Shown here piece by piece: positions 25,437 to 34,584 of a DNA stretch of 64,000 nt. The stretch is from Variovorax sp. dw_308 (lineage in GTDB: Bacteria; Pseudomonadota; Gammaproteobacteria; Burkholderiales; Burkholderiaceae_C). The notes below the pieces were generated by a model. The model did no database searches, had not been told where the DNA came from, and worked only from the letters and a program-made list of their open reading frames with translations. The number at the start of each line of letters is the position of its first letter. Within the stretch, counting starts at the first letter, position 1. The stretch lies in NCBI RefSeq assembly GCF_019207085.1, contig NZ_JAATOM010000013.1, forward strand, positions 1 to 64,000, in the 5' to 3' direction. Both the position numbers and the translations under genes were made by a program.

Positions 25437-25772
25437 GGACCAACCTGCTCAGCCGCTTTGGCCCCCCCGGACGTTGAGCCACTTATTCACCGTTTCCGCT
25501 TGTCGGTCGAGGACAACTATCTGATCCATGTCGGTGCAGCAAGGTGTTCGCCGGGCGCAGGCGAGGCCCACGCGCGGCGTCGTCGGGCCTCCGATTCAGC
25601 ACGTCGCCGAAAAGTTGGCGAGGTCCATTCCAACCCGCACAAATGTGCGATGGCGTACGGACAAATGCTACGAATCCTTCCACTCTTCTCGAGGACAGTC
25701 TGTCGGCGCTGATAGCTGATTCATCGGCGCCCACCCATGCTGAGCGCTCCTCGGTGCCGGATTGGAGTCGTC
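25437..25772. other. 336-bp intergenic stretch
   Basis: No convincing gene, repeat or terminator was seen between the kinase gene and the next reading frame. Confidence 0.35.
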
Positions 25773-26577
25773 ATGAATGCATCGCCCACGAACAACGTCG
25801 GTCCGCCGCCTGCCATTGAATTCAGCGAACTCGGCGTCATGCTGGAGTTGTTGTGGCGAGGAGAGAGGACGGCCCTTGCAAAGTGCACTTTCTGTCGAAC
25901 CCTGAATCACCGGTGGGCATCGCACTGCGCGGCCTGCTCGAGCAAGCTGCCCGCCATCTATAGGGACCCGTTAGGCGTTGCGAGAAACCCGCCCAGCGCG
26001 CCAACGATTGCAACGCCTACCCGTCATCCTGTCGGAGCGGGCGGCCACGTACGCCGCGAACTCGCAAACATGCTGCTTTGGATGCTTGCAATGCCGCGCG
26101 ATGTTTGTTGGCTTCGTTGGCTGGTATGCGTTACACCGCATAAATCAGCCGTCGCCGGTGTCTGCGGTTGTGGCTGGGGGCGCGTTGCCGGGTGGGCGAG
26201 CGGAGCTGACACAAGCGACGAGCCTTGCCAAGACGCGCAAGCCGGAAAGGCTGGGGGGTGTTGGCGTTACGGCCAACACCAATAAGGAAATCGTCATGGT
26301 GCGCACGGACAAACAACGAATGCCCGTTGTTGCCCCCATGCTCGCCGCCGTCCCGACCCCGCCGCCGCAAGCGCCTCGGTGGAGGATCGCGCGCTCCGCT
26401 GCGCACAGCGGAGCGGACCCCACTGCCTCCTGCAACGGCGAGATGTTTCTGCTGCGAGCGATGTGCCTCAACAGGCAATGTGCGGAGCCGCAGAACGCTG
26501 CGCATTCGCGCTGCATCGGGGTCGTCAGACAGCGACGCATCGACGAGGCCCGGCGCAATCCAACATTGGTCGGTTGA
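25773..26577 (+). pseudogene. Zinc-ribbon membrane protein, frameshifted
   Basis: The frame opens at ATG 25773 with GGAG upstream. It encodes a zinc ribbon (CTFCRTLNHRWASHCAAC, two CxxC pairs) and enters a hydrophobic segment (ANMLLWMLAM). Near 26100 the frame with protein-like sequence changes by one base and continues MFVGFVGWYALHRI as the second half of the same membrane segment. A linker follows, then a Cys-rich C-terminal part (CNGEMFLLRAMCLNRQCAEP and RRIDEARRNPTLVG) to 26577. The split of one membrane helix over two frames argues for a single broken gene of about 260 codons. A sequencing error is the alternative. Function unknown. Confidence 0.5.
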
Positions 26578-26604
26578 GGCCATCAAAGATGTACCTTTGA
26601 GAGA

Positions 26605-26982
26605 GTGCGGCAAGGGGCGGTTGACATCGTGTCGGGCGACGCCACGGAGGTTCACATCTGCGGCGCGGTCCCACAGACCGCGGTGTGCAACCGGCACCAC
26701 TCGCTGGATCAGCAACTGTGCCGCTGGCTACTTCTGAGCATGGATCGCCTGGACGGGAACGAACTTGTGATGACGCAGGAGCTGATCGCCAACATGCTCG
26801 GCGTCCGCCGCGAGGGCGTCACCGGAAGTGCACTCAAGCTACAGAAGGCAGGGTTGATTCGATATGCTCGCGGGCGCATCGAAGTCCTCGACAGGCAGGG
26901 CATCGAGCATCGCTGTTGCGAGTGCTATACGGTCGTCAAGAAGGAATATGACCGTCTTCTGCCCGACCGCATCGCGAGTTGA
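26605..26982 (+). pseudogene. Truncated Crp/Fnr-family regulator (DNA-binding half only)
   Basis: From about residue 22 the 125-residue frame matches the C-terminal half of the Crp/Fnr protein encoded at 23072-23791 (NRHHSLDQQLCRWLLLSMDR, VMTQELIANMLGVRREGV, then YARGRIEVLDRQG), with roughly 16 differences over about 97 residues counted by eye. The nucleotide-binding-fold half is missing and the first 20 residues are unrelated. It could still yield a small DNA-binding protein, but a deletion remnant is more likely. Confidence 0.75.
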
Positions 26983-27111
26983 GCAGCCTCGACTTCCCGC
27001 TGCTTCCGGCGCGCGTGTTCCTCTTGTCCATGCACTATGCAGATCACTGCTGCAGGCGCATTGGTGCACTCGTTCACGACGCCGTGGCGCCTGCCCTTTC
27101 GACATCGGGCA

Positions 27112-27717
27112 CTACGCGCCGCTGCGAAAGAAGGACGAACTCGCGTTCCAAAGTGAAATCACCGGACGCAGGGCGTGGTCAGCATCCGTCCCGAGGATGC
27201 TGAGCGATGCCGGATCGAGCGCAAAATGCCGGCCTTCGCGCGGCGGCAACAACAACCATCTCGCCGCCAGCACACGGCCGAACTGACCATGAGAGAACAG
27301 TGCCACGTTGCCGCGTTCCTTGCGCAGCCTATGCAGGAGCCGGTCCGCGCGATCGGCAACATCTGCGGGCGCTTCGCCGCCGGGGCAGCCATCCTGCCAG
27401 ATGTCCCAGCCAGGCCGCTTGTTCAAGATCTCCGGCGTGCGCAGGCTCTCATAGTCGCCATAGTCCCATTCGGCCAGGTCGGGTTCTATCTCGGCGTCGG
27501 TCCCGAGTTCCGCAAGAGAGCACGTTGCGCGCGCTCGCAAACGCGGGCTGCTCAGCACGCGCGAGAAGGAGACCTGCTTCAGCAGCGGTGTCAGGGCCTG
27601 CGCCATCTGCTCGCCGTGGGGAGTCAAGGGGAGATCGGTAAGACCGGTATGCCGGCCGGAAAGCGACCATACGGTTTCGCCGTGCCGGATCAGGTAGAGC
27701 CGCAGGCTGGAGACCAT
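27112..27717 (-). CDS. Histidine phosphatase family protein (phosphoglycerate-mutase-like)
   Basis: The 201-residue protein has the phosphoacceptor motif LIRHGET at residues 9-15. It also has the conserved Arg in SSPRLRARATC, the acid in LAEWDYGDYE and the second His in ALFSHGQFGR. These are hallmarks of the branch-1 histidine phosphatases, which dephosphorylate small molecules or sugars through a phospho-His. Its ATG overlaps the stop of the aldolase gene by one base (TGATG). Encoded behind a phosphoketolase and an aldolase, it may act on a sugar phosphate, which is inference. Confidence 0.88.
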   Translation of the reverse strand: MVSSLRLYLIRHGETVWSLSGRHTGLTDLPLTPHGEQMAQALTPLLKQVSFSRVLSSPRLRARATCSLAELGTDAEIEPDLAEWDYGDYESLRTPEILNKRPGWDIWQDGCPGGEAPADVADRADRLLHRLRKERGNVALFSHGQFGRVLAARWLLLPPREGRHFALDPASLSILGTDADHALRPVISLWNASSSFFRSGA

Positions 27718-28757
27718 CAGGTGTCCATCGACACGTCGTACTCACCACGGACGGCGGCGCAACTGCTGCGGGCGCGGTGGAGCAGCGCACTCTGCGCCGC
27801 TTGGCGGTTCTCCTCCTTGCCTGACCAAACTTCCAGTGCAGATTGCTGCAGGGCACGACCGAACGAGAAGGACAGCAGCCAAGGCAGCGGCGCGACGCTG
27901 TCAGGCCCGTGTCGCGAGTGCATGGCGCTCAGTCGCGCCGCAGCCGCTTGTGCCGACTGCCCGCCTGACAAAAACGCGATGCCCGGGACTGCTGCCGGCA
28001 CCATCCGGCGCAGGCACCGGACCGTCGCATCGGCCACTTCTTCGGCCGTATCCTGCCGACTGCACGCCAACCCTGCAACGACCATGTTGGGCTTGAGGAT
28101 CATCGCCTCCAGCAGCACGCCCTGCATCGCCAACTCGTGGAACACATGGCGCAAGAAGGCTTCGGTGATCTCCCGGCAATGCGCCTGCGTATGGTCGCCG
28201 TCCATCAGGACCTCAGGCTCGACGATGGGCACAAGGCCCGCCTCCTGGCACAGTGCGGCATAGCGTGCCAGTGCGTGCGCATTGACCCGAAGGCAGGCGT
28301 CGCTCGGCCCTGCAGCGCCCTGGGGCGCGGGGTCGACGACGGCGCGCCACTTGGCAAATCGCGCCCCCATCCCGACATAGTCCCGCAGGCGCTCACGAAG
28401 CCCGTCGAGCCCTTCGGTAACCTTTTCTCCCGGATGTCCTGGCAGCGCCTTGGCGCCCGTATCGACCTTGATGCCGACCATGATGCCCGCGTCGGAGAGG
28501 ACCTTCACGAAGGGTGTTCCGTCGGCCGTGGCCTGGTGGATGGTCTCGTCATAGAGGATGGCGCCGCTGATGTAGTGGCCAAGGCCCGGCGTCGTGACCA
28601 GCAAGTCCCGATAGGCGCGCCGCATCTCCACGGTCTGCGCAATGCCAGCCTCGGCGAAACGACGATTGCAGGTGCCATTGCTCTCGTCCATGGCGAGCAG
28701 GCCCTTGCCACCGGACAGCATGGCCTTCGCAGCGTCGGACAGTGTTGCTCCGTTCAT
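27717..28757 (-). CDS. Class I fructose-bisphosphate aldolase
   Basis: The 346-residue enzyme has the class I aldolase layout. LSGGKGLLAMDESNGTCNRR is at the N-terminus, IKVDTGAKALPGHPGEKV lies near residue 100, and VPIVEPEVLMDGDHT follows. The Schiff-base Lys is in MILKPNMVVAGL and the phosphate-binding segment in GIAFLSGGQSAQAA. It cleaves fructose 1,6-bisphosphate to dihydroxyacetone phosphate and glyceraldehyde 3-phosphate without a metal. It lies seven bases after the phosphoketolase gene and overlaps the phosphatase gene, forming a compact sugar-phosphate operon. Confidence 0.92.
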   Translation of the reverse strand: MNGATLSDAAKAMLSGGKGLLAMDESNGTCNRRFAEAGIAQTVEMRRAYRDLLVTTPGLGHYISGAILYDETIHQATADGTPFVKVLSDAGIMVGIKVDTGAKALPGHPGEKVTEGLDGLRERLRDYVGMGARFAKWRAVVDPAPQGAAGPSDACLRVNAHALARYAALCQEAGLVPIVEPEVLMDGDHTQAHCREITEAFLRHVFHELAMQGVLLEAMILKPNMVVAGLACSRQDTAEEVADATVRCLRRMVPAAVPGIAFLSGGQSAQAAAARLSAMHSRHGPDSVAPLPWLLSFSFGRALQQSALEVWSGKEENRQAAQSALLHRARSSCAAVRGEYDVSMDT

Positions 28758-28764
28758 TGCAAGC

Positions 28765-31131
28765 TCACGACTGCCACTTCCAGTTGAGAACCTCCGGCAG
28801 GTCCTTGCCGTGCTGGTCGATGTAGAGCTTGTGCTCGATCAGCTTGTTGCGCGTCATCTGCTTGAGGTAGTCCCCCTTGCTGCCCAACTGCGGGAGCCGG
28901 TCGATGACGTCCTGCACGAGATGAAAGCGGTCCAGGTCGTTCTGCACGCGCATGTCGAAGGGCGTCGTGATCGTGCCTTCTTCCTTGTAGCCGCGCACGT
29001 GCATGTTGCGGTTGGTGCGCCGATAGGTCAGGCGGTGCACCAGCGTCGGGTAGCCGTGAAAGGCGAACACGATGTGCTTGTCCCGGGTGAACAGCGAATC
29101 GAAGTCTGTTTCGTTCAGTCCATGAGGATGCTCGCTGGCGGATTGCAGCTTCATCAGGTCGACCACGTTGACGACGCGGATCTTCAGCTCAGGCAGGTGC
29201 TCACGAAGAATGGACACGGCCGCAAGCAACTCCAGCGTCGGCGTGTCGCCGCAGCAGGCCATGACCACGTCGGGTTCGCTGTCGTGGTCGTTGCTGGCCC
29301 ACTTCCAGATCCCGATGCCCTCGGTGCAGTGCACGACGGCCTCGTCCATCGTCAGCCATTGCGGCAGCGCATGCTTGCCGGCAATCACCACGTTGACATA
29401 GTTGCGGCTTCGCAGGCAGTGGTCCATGACCGACAGCAGGCAGTTCGCATCGGGCGGTAGGTAGACCCGCACGATGTCCGCCTTCTTGTTGATGACGTGA
29501 TCGATGAAGCCCGGGTCCTGGTGCGTGAAGCCGTTGTGATCCTGCTGCCAGACATGGGAAGCGAGCAGGTAGTTCAACGAGGCGATCGGTCGACGCCACG
29601 GTAGTTCGCGCGTGACCTTGAGCCACTTGGCATGCTGGCTGAACATCGAATCGACAATGCGGATGAACGCTTCGTAGCTGTTGAACAGGCCGTGACGGCC
29701 GCTAAGCAGATAGCCTTCCAGCCAGCCCTGGCACTGGTGCTCGCTCAGCATGGAATCCAGCACTTGGCCGTCGGCCGCGAGGAACTCGTCGTTGGACAGC
29801 AACTCGGTGTCCCACTGCCGGCTGGTCGTCTCGAAGACCGCGCCCAGCAGGTTCGACAGCGTTTCGTCAGGACCGAAGATCCGGAAGTTGCGCTGGTTCC
29901 CGTTCGAGGCCGCAACATCGCGAAGAAAAGCGCCGAGCACGAGCGTGTCCTGCCGCTGCAGCGCGCCGGGCGCAGGCACGTGGACGGCATGCGCGCGGAA
30001 ATCGGGCATGTGCAACGCACGCAGCAGCAAACCACCGTTGGCATGCGGATTGGCGCCCATCCGGCGATTGCCCTTGGGCGCCAGCGCGGCGAGTTCGGGC
30101 ACCAATCTGCCGTCCTCGTCGAACAATTCTTCTGCCTGGTAGGTCTTCATCCAGCGCTCGAGCACTTCGACGTGCTGCGGGAAGTCCGGATTGACCAGCA
30201 GCGGGACCTGGTGCGAGCGGAAGGTGTTTTCGATCTGCAGGCCATCCACCTGCCTTGGACCGGTCCAGCCTTTGGGCGACCTGAGCACGATCATGGGCCA
30301 GCGCGGCCTGGTCTTCACATTGCGATTGCGCGCATCGTCCTGGATCTGTTGAATGAGTTCGATGGCACGGTCCATCGCGTCGGCCATGCGCTGGTGCATC
30401 AACGCCGGCTGGTCACCTTCCACGAAGAGAGGGGTCCACCCGCACCCGAGAAAGAAATGTTCCAGCTCTTCGTGGCCAATGCGCGCCAGTAGCGTCGGGT
30501 TGCTGATCTTGAAGCCGTTGAGATGAAGGATTGGCAGCACTGCGCCATCCGTGATCGGATTGAGAAGTTTGTTGGAATGCCAGGCGGTCGCCAACGGTCC
30601 GGTTTCCGCTTCTCCGTCACCGACGACGCAGGCAACGATCAGCCCCGGGTTGTCGAAGGCCGCGCCGAAGGCGTGACTTAGCGAGTAGCCGAGTTCGCCA
30701 CCTTCGCTGATGGAGCCGGGCGTGGTGGGCGCCACATGGCTTGAAATGCCACCTGGAAACGAGAACTGCTTGAAGAGCTTCTTCATGCCTGCCAAGTCTT
30801 GCGTGACGTCGGGATAGACCTCGCTCCACGTCCCCTCCAGATAGACGTTGCCGACCAACGCCGCCCCGCCGTGTCCGGGGCCAGCCACGTAGAACATGTC
30901 CAGGTCGTACTTGTTGATCACGCGGTTCAGGTGCACGTAGATGAAATTCTGGCCTGGGACCGTGCCCCAATGCCCCACCACCAGCGGTTTGATATGGGCC
31001 ATGGTCAGCGGCTCGCGCAGCAAGGGGTTGTCGTAGAGGTAGATCTGGCCCACGGCCAGGTAGTTGGCCGCCCGCCAGTAGGCGTCGATCTTGAGCAACT
31101 GGTCCGGCGCGAGCGTATTCGGGTTTTTCAT
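28765..31131 (-). CDS. xfp: Phosphoketolase (xylulose-5-P / fructose-6-P)
   Basis: The start at ATG 31131 is supported by a GGAA site and by overlap with the upstream rpiB remnant (ATGA), giving 788 residues, the normal size. Thiamine-diphosphate enzyme motifs are present: VAGPGHGGAALVGNVYLEGT, SSHVAPTTPGSISEGGELGY, VGDGEAETGPLATAWHSNK, and the C-terminal FHGYPTLVHRLTYRR. It splits xylulose 5-phosphate (or fructose 6-phosphate) with phosphate to acetyl phosphate plus glyceraldehyde 3-phosphate (or erythrose 4-phosphate). With the following class I aldolase and a phosphatase it makes a bypass that yields acetyl phosphate, often linked to fermentation or stress conditions. No acetate kinase or phosphotransacetylase gene lies in this window. 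Confidence 0.95.
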   Translation of the reverse strand: MKNPNTLAPDQLLKIDAYWRAANYLAVGQIYLYDNPLLREPLTMAHIKPLVVGHWGTVPGQNFIYVHLNRVINKYDLDMFYVAGPGHGGAALVGNVYLEGTWSEVYPDVTQDLAGMKKLFKQFSFPGGISSHVAPTTPGSISEGGELGYSLSHAFGAAFDNPGLIVACVVGDGEAETGPLATAWHSNKLLNPITDGAVLPILHLNGFKISNPTLLARIGHEELEHFFLGCGWTPLFVEGDQPALMHQRMADAMDRAIELIQQIQDDARNRNVKTRPRWPMIVLRSPKGWTGPRQVDGLQIENTFRSHQVPLLVNPDFPQHVEVLERWMKTYQAEELFDEDGRLVPELAALAPKGNRRMGANPHANGGLLLRALHMPDFRAHAVHVPAPGALQRQDTLVLGAFLRDVAASNGNQRNFRIFGPDETLSNLLGAVFETTSRQWDTELLSNDEFLAADGQVLDSMLSEHQCQGWLEGYLLSGRHGLFNSYEAFIRIVDSMFSQHAKWLKVTRELPWRRPIASLNYLLASHVWQQDHNGFTHQDPGFIDHVINKKADIVRVYLPPDANCLLSVMDHCLRSRNYVNVVIAGKHALPQWLTMDEAVVHCTEGIGIWKWASNDHDSEPDVVMACCGDTPTLELLAAVSILREHLPELKIRVVNVVDLMKLQSASEHPHGLNETDFDSLFTRDKHIVFAFHGYPTLVHRLTYRRTNRNMHVRGYKEEGTITTPFDMRVQNDLDRFHLVQDVIDRLPQLGSKGDYLKQMTRNKLIEHKLYIDQHGKDLPEVLNWKWQS

Positions 31132-31334
31132 GAAGCGTTCCGGTGTTCCAGCGATCGCACCTTTGCGAGGCGACGATGATGGCGTGGTGCGCCGCTGAAG
31201 CGAGCGGCGAGAAAGACGGTGATCAGTTCCAGGGCGAGCCCGACACCGATGGCCTTGCCGCCAAGGCACAGGATGTTCATGTCATCGTCCCTCGACGCCG
31301 CTGCCCGGAAGCGATGCCGAATCTCATCAAGCAA
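31128..31334 (-). pseudogene. RpiB-type (ribose-5-phosphate isomerase B) C-terminal fragment
   Basis: The reverse frame reads MNILCLGGKAIGVGLALELI, then TVFLAARFSGAPRHHRRLAK and V. This is the C-terminal third of a RpiB/LacAB sugar-phosphate isomerase, with the typical LCLGxxxIG and FSGxxRHxRR motifs. The catalytic N-terminal two thirds are missing. Its stop overlaps the phosphoketolase start (ATGA), so the original operon order was rpiB, xfp, aldolase, phosphatase. Confidence 0.75.
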
Positions 31335-31535
31335 CAGTAGGTTCCTGCCAAGCAGCCGTCTGTTCGCTGCCGCACAGAAGCTGATTGGTGCGACAGCGAA
31401 CAGACAGACGACCGGCGCCTGCGCACAGGCGTTTCAGTGCATCGAAGTGCCGGCGACCTCGTCCGCCCCGATGCGCCTGGCATCAGCAAATCCCGAATTG
31501 CTGACGGACCTCGATCGATCGAAGGAGAAACAAAG
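31335..31535. other. Short non-coding junction region
   Basis: Between the rpiB fragment and the PRC-barrel remnant nothing recognisable is seen apart from the AAGGAG ribosome-binding site at 31522-31527 that serves the latter. Confidence 0.35.
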
Positions 31536-31968
31536 ATGCTACGCAGCATGAAGGACCTCGAACTTACGAAATCGGCGCATCCGATGGACGCATAGGTCAC
31601 GTCAAGGACTTCTTTTTCGACGACCATCAATGGGTCGTGCGCTACCTGGTGGTGGACGCAAGCAGTTGGCTGAGCAGCCATAAGGTGTTGATCTCGCCGA
31701 TCTCCATACACGGCACGGACTGGCGAGCCGGGTTGCTGAACGTGTCGATCACCCGCGAGCAAGTCAAGAACGCGCCCGACATCGATAGCGAGAAGCCCGT
31801 CTCACACCAGTACGAGGTGCACTACGCCGCCTACTACGGCTACCCGAACTACTGGGGCGGCCTTGGAATTTGGGGTGGCGGCAGCTACCCCGGCATGCTG
31901 TCGACGAACTGGGGATTCGGCGACAACGACGAGTCCCGACGGGCGATGACAAGAGATGACCTGCGTTC
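31536..31968 (+). pseudogene. PRC-barrel domain protein 1, frameshifted and 3'-truncated
   Basis: ATG 31536 has a strong AAGGAG site. The first codons (MLRSMKDLE) are followed by a one-base deletion near 31563. The next frame continues with a textbook PRC barrel, YEIGASDGRIGHVKDFFFDD and WVVRYLVVDASSWLSSHKVL, then ISPISI, VSITREQVKNAPDIDSEKPV and a Tyr/Gly-rich YYGYPNYWGGLGIWGGG region. The frame then runs through RDDLRSC into sequence of another gene at about 31968, where a second PRC repeat would be expected. PRC-barrel proteins of this kind are stress-linked and of unknown biochemical role. Confidence 0.75.
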
Positions 31969-32776
31969 TTGCTGGCACCCTGTGCTACTGCGCAAGCGGC
32001 GAAACCGGCGGACGCGGCACCGGCCAAGCCGGCGCAAGGGTGCCTGACCGATTTGCGTGCCTTCGACAGCACGCTCAAACAAGACGGCTACTGGCTGCAT
32101 GCCTCGGGCTTTGGCTACGGGTACCCCATGTATGGGTACGGATACGGAAATGGAAATGGCGCCGGCTCACTGGCCCCGGTCACCGAAACTCGATCGAACA
32201 GGCAGTGCCTGAATGCCCGCCCGGGCTACGAGGTTCGCATGCTCATTGCCTCGGCAAATATCCTCGCGCAGCACGGGCAGCAGGCCGCTTGTGAGACGGT
32301 ACTCACCACCACCAAGAGCCTGTACGTCAGTCATGCCGCCGACTTGCGGCGCAGCAGATTTGCGAGTTCCGATAGCAAGGGCTAGAGGCAAGCGCAGATC
32401 GCAGCGGCGCAATCGGTGACAGACAAACTCGTCGCCTACAGGTGGGATCAACTGGTGGGCGCCGAACTGGTCAGTCCACAAGGCGAGAACCTGGGAAGCG
32501 TCAACGACATCGTGATGAGTCCGCAGACAGGCAAGGTCGCGTATCTGGTGATTGGTCGGGGAGGCGTTTTCGGAATCGACGAGAAATACGTTCCGGTTCC
32601 TGGGGCGACTTCAAGGCGACCAGCGGCAGCAGCCTTATCCTCATGGTGATCAACGCCACGAAGGCCGACATGGATGCAGCACCGCGGGTCAAGGAAGATG
32701 CGTTCTCCTCTGGCGGTGACTTCGACGCGCAGAGTGACAAGGTAAACAAGTACTGGGTTGCGCATCTCGCGAAGTG
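31969..32776 (+). pseudogene. PRC-barrel domain protein 2, lacking its start, with amber stop and frameshift
   Basis: From 31969 the frame begins in the end of a signal peptide (LLAPCATAQA, cleavage, then AKPADAAPAKPAQGCLTDLR). It continues through a Gly/Tyr-rich segment (YGYPMYGYGYGNGNG) and ARPGYEVRMLIASANILAQH. An in-frame TAG occurs at 32383-32385, after which the same frame goes on (IAAAQSVTDKLV) into a PRC barrel (LVSPQGENLGSVNDIVMSPQ). A one-base loss near 32607 shifts the rest (WGDFKATSGSSLILMVINAT, then NKYWVAHLAK) to another frame ending at 32776. A deletion joining genes 1 and 2 best explains the missing start. Confidence 0.75.
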
Positions 32777-33100
32777 AGTTCATCTGGCGCGAAGAGCATG
32801 CCTGCACGGCAGTCGATGACTTGGACTACCGGGGACTGATGGAATGTGATCGATTCGAACGGCCGCTGTTGAGTGAGACGAACTTCCGCCAGGGCCCCGA
32901 GTTCCATTTCGGCCCATCTGATTGCTGCCGCTCGATCGGGCCCCGGAGCCAAGATTGCGCGGCCGCTCGAGACACAGCGGCAGGCTACGTCTGCACTACC
33001 TATCCAACCGGTCGTCGAAACCGAGGTCTCCGTGCCGCCTGGAAGACAGGTAGCGGGTTTACAGCGTACGTTGGCCAAGGTGCAGCGAAGGGCGGCTCAC
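32777..33100. other. 324-bp region without recognisable gene
   Basis: A forward frame stays open but has no recognisable protein features. It borders the palindromes that begin at 33101. Confidence 0.35.
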
Positions 33101-33153
33101 GCTGCTTATGGAGAGCTCTCCATAAGCAGCAAAAAATGTGCTTAAGCACATTT
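33101..33153. repeat. Two adjacent perfect palindromes (30 bp and 20 bp)
   Basis: Positions 33101-33130 form a perfect 15+15 bp palindrome centred on GGAGAGCTCTCC. Positions 33134-33153 form a second one, AAATGTGCTTAAGCACATTT. No T-run follows them in a terminator layout. The core GGAGAGCTCTCC recurs at 36567-36578 at the RIT/IS91 junction, so the sites are probably connected with recombination. Confidence 0.8.
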
Positions 33154-33154
33154 C

Positions 33155-33226
33155 CTCTACGCGCACGTCGCGACCGACCTGTTGCGCGAGGTGCTCGGCC
33201 CGTTGGAAGCGCTGCCGCCATCCTGA
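33155..33226 (+). pseudogene. 3' end of a tyrosine recombinase gene
   Basis: The frame CTC TAC to the TGA at 33224-33226 encodes LYAHVATDLLREVLGPLEAL PPS. This looks like the end of a phage-type integrase including the nucleophilic Tyr. Such an integrase gene commonly precedes the transposase in IS91-like elements of this group. All upstream sequence is lost at the palindrome pair. Confidence 0.45.
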
Positions 33227-33430
33227 GGGGCAGGCCGTGGGCCGGCCCTCACTGGAGGTCGCCGACATCTTCCGCCAGCACGGACCCGCGTGGCGAGCCG
33301 CTCAGCGCGGCCACCTGGGCCTGGCGCAACTCAAGGTCATGTCGGCCATCGAACAGTGCCTCAGCGCGGCGCTGGGTGGACATGTGCTGCGCTGCGAGGG
33401 GTGCGGCACGGACCAGGTTTCCTACAACTC

Positions 33431-33466
33431 GTGCCTTATGGGGAGACTCCCAATACGGGGAGTTCG
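33431..33466 (+). repeat. Left inverted repeat of the RIT element
   Basis: Begins GTGCCTTATGG and continues through GAGACTCCCAATACGGGGAG to TTCG. It matches the reverse complement of 36527-36562 with a single mismatch (G/T after TTATGG). Confidence 0.85.
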
Positions 33467-33594
33467 AGGAAGTCGAGGCGTGGTGTTGCCCTGGACTCGA
33501 GCGAGCGCTTGCCGCGCGCAGCTCACCATTTTTTCGGACGACCTGGGTACGGTCATCGAGCCATTCATGGCTCAACCCAACCCAGGAGATCTCA

Positions 33595-34584
33595 ATGCTT
33601 GACAGCTACTTTTGCGCCCCCAAGACGCTCCGTCGCCTGCGTGCCGGCCCGAGTGCCCCGTACATCGACGGCTTCGCAGACTCGCTCGCACGCGATGGCT
33701 ACGCTCACGCGAGCGCGGTTCGCTACCTGAGGTCGGCAGCTCACCTGGGCTGGTTCGTCTATCTCGAGGGTGATGCCTGGGCCGATGTCGATGCGGGCGC
33801 GCTGGAGGCATTCGGGCGCCACTTTTCTCGCTGTCGCTGTCCGCGATCGAACGGTGGAGCGAGTGGGTACCACGCGCGCTTCGGCGCGAAGTTGTTCCAC
33901 CGACAGCTGGTTCGACTCGGAGTCTGCAACGGCCCCGTGGTCGCCGACGCAGAGCACGCAGAGCCTGCGATGGTGAGCGCCTTCAGGGATTGGCTGCGTG
34001 TGCATCGCGGGGCCAGCGAGCCGACGCTGAGGCAATACTGCCGAGGCGCCGCGGAACTGATCGACGAGCTCGGCGCCGATGTCGTCCGATGGAATGCGCA
34101 GTCGGTACGGGACTTCCTGCTCGGCCGTGCCGCCGAGTGCGGGCCTCCCACGACGCAGAAGCTCATCACCTCGTTGCGGGCGTTCCTGCGCGACGTCAGT
34201 TTCGCGGGCGAGTCGCGAGACGACCTTGCCCTCGCCGTCCCCGCCGTGACCAGCTGGCGGCTGGCACGGCTGCCACGCTGTCTGTCGGAAGACGAACTGG
34301 CGCGCGTCATCGCGGCGTGCGATGGGACGACGCGAGGGCGGCTGCGCGACCGCGCGATCGTGTTGCTGTTGTCGCGGCTGGGCCTGCGCGCGGGAGACGT
34401 GGCTCAGCTTCGTCTCGGCGACATCGACTGGCGCAATGGCATCTTGCGGGTGACGGGCAAGGGCCGCTAACCAGATCGGCTTGGTCCTGCGCCACCGCAG
34501 CATCGACATGAGCGCCTACTACGCCAAGGTCGATATCGTCTTGCTTCGCGGCGTCGCTCAACCATGGCCGGGGGCGCATCCATG
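33595..34584 (+). pseudogene. ritA: RIT recombinase A with internal deletion
   Basis: ATG 33595 is preceded by AGGAG. The frame encodes a tyrosine recombinase N-terminal core-binding domain (AFRDWLRVHRGASEPTLRQY) and the start of the catalytic domain with its first Arg (LLLSRLGLRAGDVAQLRLGD), then stops at 34470 after VTGKGR. The sequence right after the stop, in another frame, encodes the extreme C-terminus (IGLVLRHRSIDMSAYYAKVD, with the nucleophilic Tyr) up to TGA 34582-34584. The middle, including the conserved Lys and HxxR box, has been deleted out of frame, so the enzyme must be inactive. Confidence 0.8.

Noticed and set aside
33101..33153. Palindromes as transcription terminators
   Set aside because: Neither is followed by a T-run in either direction, and their core recurs at a recombinase element junction.
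32758..34470. Single 570-codon gene
   Set aside because: Only the part from ATG 33595 (with AGGAG upstream) matches a recombinase. The upstream part crosses palindromes and the IS91 transposase start in another frame.
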